64,000 bases of DNA, from NCBI GenBank assembly GCA_910586245.1, contig CAJUFY010000002.1:248001-312000 (forward strand), given 5' to 3'. The notes beneath the pieces are model-generated. The model made no database searches, was not told the origin of the DNA, and worked only from the letters and a program-made list of their open reading frames with translations. This stretch comes from an uncultured Christensenella sp. Lineage in GTDB: Bacteria; Bacillota; Clostridia; Christensenellales; Borkfalkiaceae. Both the position numbers and the translations under genes were made by a program. Positions 34,576 to 42,647 of this stretch are shown one piece after another (positions within the stretch are counted from its first letter, which is position 1; the number at the start of each line of letters is the position of its first letter).

Positions 34576-35898
34576 ATGTTAAAGCGTAAAGTTTATGATA
34601 ACTTACTTAAATGGAAAGCAGGCAGGGGCAATGAATGTTTGTTGATTAAAGGCGCGAGACAGATTGGGAAGACCTATTTGGTTGAACAGTTCGGAAGAAA
34701 CGAGTACGAAAGTTTTATTGAGATAAATTTTTTGAGACAGCCTGAATTAAAGACTATTTTCGCAGGTGATCTATCAAGCGAAAATATTTATAAAAGAATA
34801 AGTGCGTTTATTCCCAACATTAAGCTTGTTGAAGGTAAAACATTGATATTCCTTGATGAAATTCAGAAGTGCGCTAACGCCCGTACGGCTTTGAAGTTTC
34901 TAGCTGAGGACAGGCGATTTGACGTCATAGCATCCGGTTCGCTTTTAGGTTTACATTACGGTCAGGATGCTGATGCGGAAGTGGAAGAGGTCTCTTCAAT
35001 CCCTGTCGGCTATGAGCGTCAGATTATGATGTATTCGCTTGATTTTGAAGAATTTTTATGGGCGTACGGCTATGATGCCGAAGCGATAGATTATATCAAA
35101 GGCTTTTTCGTGAGGAAAGAGAAAGTTCCTTTCGAGATAAACGAGAAATTTGAGAATCTGGTTAAAGAGTACATTGTTGTCGGCGGTATGCCCGAAGTCG
35201 TCGTCGAGTTCATGAAGAACAAGGATTTCAATGCAGTACAGCAAACGCAAGATAAAATTCTTTTAGATTATATGGACGACATTGCTTCTCATGCAAAAGG
35301 AGCGGAGAAGGTTAAGGTTAAAGCTTGTTACGACAGTATACCCCGTCAGCTCGCCAAGGAGAATAAGAAATTCAAGTATTCGGAGGTAGAAAAGAAATCG
35401 ACTGCGCGCAAGTATGAAGACAGTGTGCAATGGCTGCGCGATTCTAATTTGGTTTATATTTGTTATAACGTAACCGAACCGTATCTGCCGCTTATGGTAA
35501 ACGAGAAGGAAAATGAGTTTAAGCTCTATGTAAACGATACGGGGCTCTTATGCGCTATGTACGGTTTCAATACGAAACTTGCCGTACTGAACGGAACATT
35601 AAAGGGCAATGCTAAGGGTGGTATTTACGAAAATCTGATTGCGGAAATGCTGATTAAAAACGGATATACTTTGCATTATTACAAGAAGTCTGATAGTACG
35701 CTTGAAATAGAATTTTTGATTGAAAAGAACGCTGAGGTTTTGCCTGTAGAAGTAAAGGCGGGAAATACTCAGACCGCATCGCTTAATAATTTTATTCAGG
35801 AAAACAAGCCAGGTATTGTCTATAAGCTGATTGACGGGAATGTCGGTTTTACAGACAGTAAGCTCACCCTTCCGCATTATATGGCGTTGTTTATTTAG
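34576..35898 (+). CDS. AAA ATPase with DUF4143 domain (copy 3)
   Basis: 440 residues from ATG 34576, which has GAGGTG just upstream. Walker A GARQIGKT is at residues 26-33, Walker B around LIFLDEIQKC, then DVIASGSLLGLHYG, standard for the family. The C-terminal DUF4143 domain includes NDTGLLCAMYGF and GGIYENLIAEMLIKNGY, and ends in a nuclease-like EIEFLIEKNAEVLPVEVKAG. This copy is the closest of the three to the family norm. It lies between the SMEK operon and a leftward gene. Confidence 0.88.
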   Translation: MLKRKVYDNLLKWKAGRGNECLLIKGARQIGKTYLVEQFGRNEYESFIEINFLRQPELKTIFAGDLSSENIYKRISAFIPNIKLVEGKTLIFLDEIQKCANARTALKFLAEDRRFDVIASGSLLGLHYGQDADAEVEEVSSIPVGYERQIMMYSLDFEEFLWAYGYDAEAIDYIKGFFVRKEKVPFEINEKFENLVKEYIVVGGMPEVVVEFMKNKDFNAVQQTQDKILLDYMDDIASHAKGAEKVKVKACYDSIPRQLAKENKKFKYSEVEKKSTARKYEDSVQWLRDSNLVYICYNVTEPYLPLMVNEKENEFKLYVNDTGLLCAMYGFNTKLAVLNGTLKGNAKGGIYENLIAEMLIKNGYTLHYYKKSDSTLEIEFLIEKNAEVLPVEVKAGNTQTASLNNFIQENKPGIVYKLIDGNVGFTDSKLTLPHYMALFI

Positions 35899-35919
35899 CC
35901 AAATAATGTAGCAAAAACA

Positions 35920-36074
35920 GGTGTAAAAATTACAGTGAATTTGACACTTAAAATTACACCTAAATTTTTACTGTAACAAAATAGCTCTCTATAGCAGGTG
36001 TCTCAATAATGTGTTTTTAAGCAATTATTGAGACAAACAGAACTGTTACGGTGTCTCAATCCTTGTCTCAAATC
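35920..36074. repeat. intergenic inverted and direct repeats (GTCTCAAT series)
   Basis: A perfect 12-bp inverted repeat TGTCTCAATAAT (35999-36010) and ATTATTGAGACA (36024-36035) is followed by two more direct copies of TGTCTCAA near 36052 and 36064. Upstream, GGTGTAA and TTACACC pair across about 40 bp. No gene is seen here; the region could encode a structured RNA or bind regulators. Confidence 0.55.
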
Positions 36075-36090
36075 ATCTTTAAACGAGTAA

Positions 36091-36132
36091 ATACCACCCC
36101 GCCGAATTCAATTCGGCGGGGTGGTATTTTTT
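36091..36132. terminator. strong bidirectional terminator between convergent genes
   Basis: Perfect inverted repeat with 18-bp arms and a single central base (36091-36127), followed by T-run on the plus strand. It sits between the rightward DUF4143 gene and the leftward gene ending at 36148. Confidence 0.85.
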
Positions 36133-36147
36133 GCTTGTGGCCTAACT

Positions 36148-37074
36148 TTAATTGTACTTAAATTGCCTTTCGTAATGGATTCTTCGTTCCTCAATTTGAG
36201 ACAATAAGTCGCTTTCTTGTGGCAAATAGGGTAGAAGATTATCATTAAAATGTTTTAATGCTTCTTGATACTGCTCTTCAGTTCTAAAATGAGCACCTTC
36301 ATAATAGAGCCATTTGCCCATTTCATCGGCAAGACTTTTAGTTGCTATATCTTTTGCCTTTGATAAATACCGTAAAAAGTATGCGTTTCTCTCTGTAACG
36401 GGCTTTTTATAAAAGATATCGATACAAGCAAGGATAACATTATTTGTGTAGTATTCCTTGTGAGCAACTTTTTGTTGTTTTTCGGTTGATAAATAAGCAT
36501 TCCCATCCAATTCTCGTAAACAGGGATGAGGTTCGTCATAATACCAATAATTCATTTCGGCTTGATTTATAGTAACATAATATAAGCGCAATATATCTTC
36601 TACAAACTGTTTATTAAATTTTACTGACTTGTCTCCGTCAATCAATGATCTCGTTAAATGAATATGATTTCGCAAATTTTGTAAATGATCTATGGCGACT
36701 TCTTCGAAGGGATGTACATGTAGTAAACGCATATTGACCAAATGGAAAAGAATTGCTTTGGGTGAAGAGTTGCTTAATCTATCGAGATTATCAAATTTGC
36801 GATAATTGCATTTTTCTTTACAATCACGATTTTTACAATTTCTATTTACAATCAACACAATGCTTTTCCATAAAGCTTCCACACATGAGAAAACGATACA
36901 GCCAAGTTGCCTATACGCAATTTGTTTTTCTTTATCTTCAAAAAAATATGCATCTACTTTATCGATATATGTTTCTACAAAATCTATGTTATACTGAATT
37001 TCATTTGCCAACATATTATCAGCAATATATTTAGGCAACAATTCGTTATAATTTTTATTGAGCTTGAATTCCAT
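36148..37074 (-). CDS. hypothetical protein, possible HEPN-like
   Basis: The only leftward gene in the element. 308 residues, mostly helical, with no membrane span. Residues 134-140 (LRNHIHL) resemble the RN-x-x-H type motif of HEPN-like ribonuclease folds, though the spacing differs by one from the classical R-x4-H. A cysteine cluster (C80, C85, C89) with nearby basic residues could bind metal. AGGAG lies 6 bases before the ATG, supporting the start. The reading is tentative; a stand-alone HEPN RNase in a defence island would fit context. Confidence 0.6.
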   Translation of the reverse strand: MEFKLNKNYNELLPKYIADNMLANEIQYNIDFVETYIDKVDAYFFEDKEKQIAYRQLGCIVFSCVEALWKSIVLIVNRNCKNRDCKEKCNYRKFDNLDRLSNSSPKAILFHLVNMRLLHVHPFEEVAIDHLQNLRNHIHLTRSLIDGDKSVKFNKQFVEDILRLYYVTINQAEMNYWYYDEPHPCLRELDGNAYLSTEKQQKVAHKEYYTNNVILACIDIFYKKPVTERNAYFLRYLSKAKDIATKSLADEMGKWLYYEGAHFRTEEQYQEALKHFNDNLLPYLPQESDLLSQIEERRIHYERQFKYN

Positions 37075-37392
37075 ATATGTCTCCTATTTAATTATAGAAA
37101 ATTATATCATAATTTTTAAATATTGTCCATACCGAACGCATAAGTTGAAAGTCTATATAAAGTAACAAATGTATGGGCTTAAGAAATTCAAAAAAGAGGG
37201 GTAAAAATAATTGTAAATTTTAGTGCAAAATTACCCCTGTTTTTTACAGCAAAAAAAGGCCTCCTATAGAGGATGGCGCAAAAAATAAAATTTAGGCAAA
37301 AATTGCGCCAATGAGAGCAGTTCGTTGGCGCAAAAATTCTATAAAACAGTGTGAGGATAATATGGATATTTTTTGTGTAAGTTGAGGATGAT

Positions 37393-37435
37393 ATTGCACC
37401 CGCGATTTTGCGTTCTGCAAAATCACGGGTGCAAT
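37393..37435. terminator. hairpin, probable terminator
   Basis: 19-bp arms (37393-37411 and 37417-37435) with one mismatch and a 5-base loop. There is no clear T-run on the plus strand, so its direction and terminator role are uncertain. Confidence 0.5.
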
Positions 37436-37555
37436 CCATTAATGACTTTAATTATTTAGTGTTTGTATTCGATTGTTTAATGATGTTATGTTTAATTCTG
37501 CAGTCACATTTAGGTTTCTTGATTTGTCTATAGTAGAAGAGGAATTTGGAATTAA

Positions 37556-37584
37556 ATGACAAAATGATGTGTTTATGATATAAT
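37556..37584 (+). promoter_or_regulatory. promoter giving a probably leaderless HipA-like mRNA
   Basis: ATGACA at 37556-37561, 17-bp spacer, TATAAT at 37579-37584. The start codon at 37591 is 7 bases after the -10 box, where transcription should begin, and no ribosome-binding sequence precedes it. Confidence 0.65.
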
Positions 37585-37590
37585 TAAAGT

Positions 37591-38694
37591 ATGGTTTATG
37601 AATTAAAACAGTATGATAAAACATTAATAGAATTTGAGATTGTGTCTAACTATCTCGATGGAGTGGAGTGCAGAATCATTTCAGTTGATAAAGACAGTGA
37701 ATATCTGTTACCGTACGGTCTGACAGCTTCTGGAGACGGAATTTTATCATGGCTTAAACATAGGGTATTGCCTAAGAACAGAGAGTTCGCCGTACAGATT
37801 TGTTCACGTTGCGGTTTATCCGAAAATGATTATCTCGGTATTATAAGGGCAAGTAAGGGTTTATCCTTAAATGACTGTTATTGGGTTGTAGAACAGGGGT
37901 TTCAGGGCAAGTTCAATGAATACAATCTTTACGAAAATGGGTTTGACAGAAATTTATCAGAGATTGCTTTTACGGGTTACGGGAATCGGATGAATAGGGG
38001 ATTTATATCGTCACCTGAATTTACAACAAACGGAACTTTGCGTAAAGCGTGGCGCCGATTAAATAAAAAGGTTTATCTATACAAAGGCGGATCGACAGAA
38101 CCTTATTCCGAATTCTATGCTGCGCAAATAGCAGATACAATGGGTATACAACATGTATCTTACGGGCTTACAAAATGGAAGGATACGCCTTGTTCTACTT
38201 GTGAACTGTTTACGGATATAAATACTTCATTTGTTCCGATTCATAAATTTATAAAGAATTGTAATTTATTAACCATTGTAGATTTTCTAAAAAGTCTTGG
38301 CAGTCGCTTCTATGATGACTTTGCAGATATGATCGTCTTTGATTCGCTCATCTGTAATACTGACAGGCATTACGGTAATTTCGGTTTACTGGTAGATAAT
38401 AAAACGAATAAACCAATCCGGTTTGCTCCGATATTCGATAACGGGCAGTCACTTTTTAATCGCGCAACTGAAAAGAATTTTTTGAATTTGAACGAATACG
38501 CCAAGACAAGATTTCCAGCTTGTTGCAATGTGACGTTTGAAGATTTGGTAAAAGATTTTATATCTGAACGTCAAATCGAAAAACTACGCAAAATGAAAAA
38601 CTTTAAATTTATAAAACATTCAAAATATAACCTGCCGTCAGGCCGACTTGAAAAAATTGAAGAGTATTTGCAAAGAAGATTGAATAGCATCTAA
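37591..38694 (+). CDS. HipA-like serine/threonine kinase
   Basis: 367 residues. The ATP-binding lysine is in KVYLYKGGS, the catalytic loop is NTDRHYGNFGLL, and the metal-binding block is FAPIFDNGQSL; these are the HipA_C hallmarks. The N-terminal part differs from E. coli HipA and resembles shorter HipA-like proteins of phages and islands. HipA phosphorylates glutamyl-tRNA synthetase to cause dormancy; the target here is unknown. No HipB partner precedes it; an XRE gene starts 97 bp downstream but is coupled to the methyltransferase instead. Confidence 0.8.
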   Translation: MVYELKQYDKTLIEFEIVSNYLDGVECRIISVDKDSEYLLPYGLTASGDGILSWLKHRVLPKNREFAVQICSRCGLSENDYLGIIRASKGLSLNDCYWVVEQGFQGKFNEYNLYENGFDRNLSEIAFTGYGNRMNRGFISSPEFTTNGTLRKAWRRLNKKVYLYKGGSTEPYSEFYAAQIADTMGIQHVSYGLTKWKDTPCSTCELFTDINTSFVPIHKFIKNCNLLTIVDFLKSLGSRFYDDFADMIVFDSLICNTDRHYGNFGLLVDNKTNKPIRFAPIFDNGQSLFNRATEKNFLNLNEYAKTRFPACCNVTFEDLVKDFISERQIEKLRKMKNFKFIKHSKYNLPSGRLEKIEEYLQRRLNSI

Positions 38695-38791
38695 ATTTTT
38701 TGATTAAAGGATTTATTTATTGATTTGGTAATGATTATATTAAATAAAAGTGTTATAATTATGATATAAGACTTTAATTGAGGTTGAATAG

Positions 38792-39010
38792 ATGGAATTT
38801 AAGGATAAAGTGAAATCTGCGCGGGAAAAACTTGTACTTAGCCAGGCGGAATTTGCAAAAGAGCTGGGTGTAGCTTTTGCTTCAGTAAATAGGTGGGAAA
38901 ACGGAATAAGAATTCCAACCTATGCACTGCAACGCAAATTCTATGATTTTTGTCGGACAAAAGGTATTGAGTTTATTGAGACTGACAGTGCAAACGATGA
39001 AGAGGATTAA
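38792..39010 (+). CDS. small XRE-family regulator, controller-like
   Basis: 72 residues, nearly all a helix-turn-helix (KLVLSQAEFAKELGVAFASV, then NRWENG). It ends 3 bp before the cytosine methyltransferase start, which suggests the role of restriction-modification controller proteins, namely delaying or tuning nuclease expression relative to the methyltransferase. GAGG precedes the ATG. It could instead be the HipB-like partner of the preceding gene. Confidence 0.78.
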   Translation: MEFKDKVKSAREKLVLSQAEFAKELGVAFASVNRWENGIRIPTYALQRKFYDFCRTKGIEFIETDSANDEED

Positions 39011-39013
39011 ATT

Positions 39014-40153
39014 ATGTCTAAAAAACAAAAGTTAAGAGTATTTGAAGCGTTTGCCGGTATAGGGGCACAGGCAGCGGCGCTGAAAAGATTAAATATCGAC
39101 TATGAGATTGTAGGGATTAGCGATTGGTTTATTGATGCTATAGAATGCTATGCTACTATTCACTGTCAAGACAAAACAATAGATATGCCGGAAACTAAAT
39201 CCGAAGTTTTGGACTACCTATCAGAATTTACCTTTAGCGCGGATTCTGTGCATCCGTATAATATTTCTAGATTAAGTGAAGATAGACTTCGTGATTTATA
39301 CCGTGCAAATAAAAAGTGTAATAATTTTGGTTCTATAAGTGACATTCAAGCAGAAGATTTGCCGGATTTCGATTTGTTGGTTTATAGCTTTCCCTGTCAG
39401 GATTTATCAACTGGCGGATTAGGTAAAGGAATGAAAAAAGGGTCTGGAACACGTTCCGGTTTGCTTTGGGAAGTAGAAAGAATTTTAACTGGCTTATATA
39501 AACAGAATCGTTTGCCGGAATATTTACTTTTAGAAAATGTAAAAACGATAAAAGCGGATTCGAATATTAATGATTTGAAGCAATGGTTAGATTTCTTAGA
39601 GTCTATCGGTTATGCGAGCGATGACTGTATGTTATTAAATTCGTTGGATTTTGGTGTTCCTCAGGATCGGGAGAGAGCATTTATTGTTAGTCATCTTGGT
39701 GACAGGCTAAATGTGAAGAGTAAAATAGTAAAAAAAGAGCGTAAATATGTTTTTGCAAATTTTTTCAGGAATGATTATAACAATCCGACGTTGAAAGCAG
39801 AAGCAGATGTGGCGCAGTTAAATAAAACTCCGTCAAGAGAGCAGATGTGGCGCATTAACGGACGTGATTTAAACGAATCTACTATTGTAAGGACAATTAC
39901 GTGCAATATGGATAGAACACATTGCGCTGCCTTATTTCCTTATAAGGGGGAAAAAGGGGATTCATATAGACGTCCTACAATTCGTGAAGCATTTTTACTA
40001 ATGGGCTTTTTTGAACAGGATTTTGAGAAGACACGTTCTTTGGCCTACAGTTATAGAAAGATGAACAAGTTAATTGGGAATTCGATTGTGGTAGATGTTC
40101 TTGTTGAAATCTTTAGGGCGATGTTCAGCGATGAATACAGGAGAGATTGCTAA
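39014..40153 (+). CDS. dcm: DNA (cytosine-5-)-methyltransferase
   Basis: C5-cytosine methyltransferase, 379 residues. Motif I is VFEAFAGIGAQ, catalytic motif IV SFPCQDLS near residue 127, motif VI LLLENVK, motif VIII GVPQDRERAF, and motif X LIGNSIVVDVL near the C-terminus. The target recognition region (about residues 230-320) sets the unknown recognition sequence. It is the modification half of the system whose effector genes follow without gaps; the Vsr-type gene at the end of the operon matches cytosine methylation. Confidence 0.93.
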   Translation: MSKKQKLRVFEAFAGIGAQAAALKRLNIDYEIVGISDWFIDAIECYATIHCQDKTIDMPETKSEVLDYLSEFTFSADSVHPYNISRLSEDRLRDLYRANKKCNNFGSISDIQAEDLPDFDLLVYSFPCQDLSTGGLGKGMKKGSGTRSGLLWEVERILTGLYKQNRLPEYLLLENVKTIKADSNINDLKQWLDFLESIGYASDDCMLLNSLDFGVPQDRERAFIVSHLGDRLNVKSKIVKKERKYVFANFFRNDYNNPTLKAEADVAQLNKTPSREQMWRINGRDLNESTIVRTITCNMDRTHCAALFPYKGEKGDSYRRPTIREAFLLMGFFEQDFEKTRSLAYSYRKMNKLIGNSIVVDVLVEIFRAMFSDEYRRDC

Positions 40154-41187
40154 TGCGTATTCGACTTCCAATTGATATTAAGTCGTTATATATGAATATA
40201 AAAAATGACAATGAAAAGGGGCACACAGCTACGGTTGCAACTCCTTTAAAGCAATACGGATCGGTGCATGAGGATTTATTGCCTATATTGAATATACCGG
40301 AAAATATTAATCCGATTAGTAGAGAAAACCTTATAGAGAACATTTTAAAGCATTCAAGAGCTGAAGCCAAAATTACAAATGTATTTGTTTTTGATAGACT
40401 GAGTGTTAACGGAATTAATATTATCAATGTGCCTTCTTTCGGCATTTATATCAGAGAAGAAATATCTCCGGAGAATGTTCATTTTGGAAGACAGAAGATT
40501 CATTATCCTATCACATTAAAGTACGAAGATTCAGAAACAGACATAAATAACCGAACTGTAATGAAAGCGGTGTCGGAAATCTTACATAATTATGCGTTTA
40601 TCATTGAATCGTTTGAATACGATACTGAAACTGCTGTATTAAATTTTGATGCGACAGTTGTAGGTGAGAAGGATATACCTTATTCGAAAGTATTTATAAA
40701 CAGAAGAGGGGTCGGTAATAAGTTTGCAGCTGTTTTCAATGAGGGGGCAGATATTTATGACTCGGAAATAATTGCTCTTAGAGAAAGGCTAGGTTATGAC
40801 AATGTTACTCCTTTAAATTTTTCTGAAATTATGGATAGCAATAAAATTGTTGCATTAGAGGAAGCAAAAGCTTGTTTGTTGGATTTTGGCGCAAAAAATA
40901 TTCGTAATTTTTATGAAGAGTATCCATATTCGCTTTATGATTTAGAATATAGATTAGACGGTAAGAAATATTTTGCAATAGTAAGGTATACAGCAACATC
41001 TAATAAATACTTTCAACTGCCCTTAAATAAAGTTCAGTTTTGCAACGATTTTTCGGACTGTGTGATAATGGTACTTATTACAGATGTGTTGGGTGAACCG
41101 AAAAGATTTATTTATCGAATCGATGATTTAAACAATATGAAAAAACGTATCAACTCTATTTCATATGAAGATACGGAGGATTATTAA
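40153..41187 (+). CDS. hypothetical protein with DUF3883-like C-terminus
   Basis: 344 residues from ATG 40153, which overlaps the dcm stop by one base; a TTG at 40147 is a poorer start. The C-terminal YDLEYRLDGKKYFAIVRYT has the layout of DUF3883 nuclease-like domains, but where those carry I-E-V-K this has A-I-V-R, so the domain may be inactive or only structural. The N-terminal 230 residues are unassigned. It ends at the same base at which the MORC-type gene begins. Confidence 0.6.
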   Translation: MRIRLPIDIKSLYMNIKNDNEKGHTATVATPLKQYGSVHEDLLPILNIPENINPISRENLIENILKHSRAEAKITNVFVFDRLSVNGINIINVPSFGIYIREEISPENVHFGRQKIHYPITLKYEDSETDINNRTVMKAVSEILHNYAFIIESFEYDTETAVLNFDATVVGEKDIPYSKVFINRRGVGNKFAAVFNEGADIYDSEIIALRERLGYDNVTPLNFSEIMDSNKIVALEEAKACLLDFGAKNIRNFYEEYPYSLYDLEYRLDGKKYFAIVRYTATSNKYFQLPLNKVQFCNDFSDCVIMVLITDVLGEPKRFIYRIDDLNNMKKRINSISYEDTEDY

Positions 41188-42647
41188 TGAGTAATTTGGT
41201 AGAAAGGCAGTTTCCAGCGAAAGCATTATTAACAGGACTGCGAGCAATTGGTTACAGTTTTTCAACAGCAGTCGCTGATATTATTGATAACAGCGTGTCT
41301 GCTTTTGCTACCGAAATTAGGATATTTGCTGATCCGTTGGTTGATGAGCCATATTTTTGTTTCCTTGATAACGGGTGTGGAATGTCAAGTAAAGAATTAG
41401 ACAATGCTATACTGCCAGGTTCTGATCGCGCTGGGAAGGAAGACGGGGAAATGGAACTTGGAAGATTCGGTCTCGGTTTAAAGTCAGCTTCTCTATCCCA
41501 GTGTCGAGTTTTTACTGTTGTTAGTAAAAAGTTTGGCAAATTGAGAGCGATGTCTTTTAATTTGGATGTAATTGAGCAAGAAAATAAACTGCTGTTAATT
41601 CAACTGTCTGACAGTGAAATTGATGAATTACCGCAGATTGATAAATTAAAAGAATATGAGTCTGGGACTTTAGTAATATGGACAAACTTCGATAAAATTG
41701 AAGGGGCAGCAAAGAATTTCGAAGAAAGTTTTAGATCGGCTGTTGCCGATTCAAAAAAACATGTAGAGTTTGTATTTCATCGTTTTTACAACCAGATTCA
41801 AATTTTTTATAACAATCGGCGTATTGAAAAGCGCGATCCATTTTTACTAGATTCGATAGGGAGGCAACAAACAGGTCGCACAACAAATATTGATGTTGAC
41901 GGTTCAACAATAACAGTTATTCCCTATACTTTACCTTTTGCCAATACTCTGACTACAGAAGAAAAAGCTTTATTAGGTAATCCGAAAAGTATTTATGACG
42001 AGCAGGGCTTTTACCTATATCGCAATAAACGGTTAATCTCGTGGGGGAGTTGGATGCGTATGGGAATTCGTAGCGAGTTGAATAAATTAGCGCGAGTTCA
42101 AATTGATATTCCTTCTTCGTTAGATTCTGTTTGGACGTTAGACGTGAAAAAATCATCGGCTAAAATTCCGGATAAAATCAAAGAGCGAATAAAAATGTCC
42201 TTAGAAGATTCTGTTGCGCGCAGCAGACGCACAACTAAGTTTCCCGGGGCAAAAGAACAGTCTGTAGAATGCAAGGTATGGGACAGAATTAATGAACACG
42301 AAGGTAAAGTAAAATATCAGATTAATAGAAAGATGCCGGCGTTAGTTGCCCTCGAAGATGTTTTGGGTGAAAATGAAAGGAAGCTTCTAGAAATAGCTCT
42401 GTCCCAAATTGAATGTTATTTACCTAAATATTCAATAACAAATGACAGTATGGACGCTTTGAATATTTTGAATAGCGGTGATGGGGTTGAAGAAGAAAGG
42501 CTTATAGATGAAATCCAACAGATTTTGCTTATGTGTGCCCCTGAATATAGAGAGCAAATGTTTGATAGCATATTTCTAGCCGAAGGGTACCAAAAACTGT
42601 TTAAGAAAAAAGATTTAATTCACAGGCGGTTGTTTGAAAATGAATGA
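41187..42647 (+). CDS. MORC/MutL-type GHKL ATPase of a restriction system
   Basis: 486 residues. The GHKL fold is shown by the N-box VADIIDNSVSA, the DNGCGMS motif, and GRFGLGLKSAS. A C-terminal half includes YRNKRLISWGSWMRMG. Prokaryotic MORC-like ATPases of this kind were described in restriction-modification operons together with Z1 helicase, AIPR and Vsr genes (Iyer, Abhiman and Aravind), which is the arrangement here. It probably acts as an ATP-driven clamp on DNA in complex with the next proteins. Overlaps the Z1 gene by 8 bp. Confidence 0.87.
   Translation: MSNLVERQFPAKALLTGLRAIGYSFSTAVADIIDNSVSAFATEIRIFADPLVDEPYFCFLDNGCGMSSKELDNAILPGSDRAGKEDGEMELGRFGLGLKSASLSQCRVFTVVSKKFGKLRAMSFNLDVIEQENKLLLIQLSDSEIDELPQIDKLKEYESGTLVIWTNFDKIEGAAKNFEESFRSAVADSKKHVEFVFHRFYNQIQIFYNNRRIEKRDPFLLDSIGRQQTGRTTNIDVDGSTITVIPYTLPFANTLTTEEKALLGNPKSIYDEQGFYLYRNKRLISWGSWMRMGIRSELNKLARVQIDIPSSLDSVWTLDVKKSSAKIPDKIKERIKMSLEDSVARSRRTTKFPGAKEQSVECKVWDRINEHEGKVKYQINRKMPALVALEDVLGENERKLLEIALSQIECYLPKYSITNDSMDALNILNSGDGVEEERLIDEIQQILLMCAPEYREQMFDSIFLAEGYQKLFKKKDLIHRRLFENE

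Larger units (their letters stand above)
37075..37590. other. intergenic region with hairpins, no gene
   Basis: No coding sequence was recognised. It contains a TGGCGCAA/TTGCGCCA inverted repeat (37274-37281 and 37303-37310) with a third TTGGCGCAA copy about 15 bp further on, a strong hairpin at 37393-37435, and the promoter of the HipA-like gene. Confidence 0.65.

Noticed and set aside
41187..42647. DNA mismatch repair MutL or topoisomerase VI subunit
   Set aside because: The GHKL motifs are shared, but no MutL endonuclease or topoisomerase domain is visible, and the operon context with Z1, DUF4420 and AIPR identifies the MORC-type restriction ATPase.
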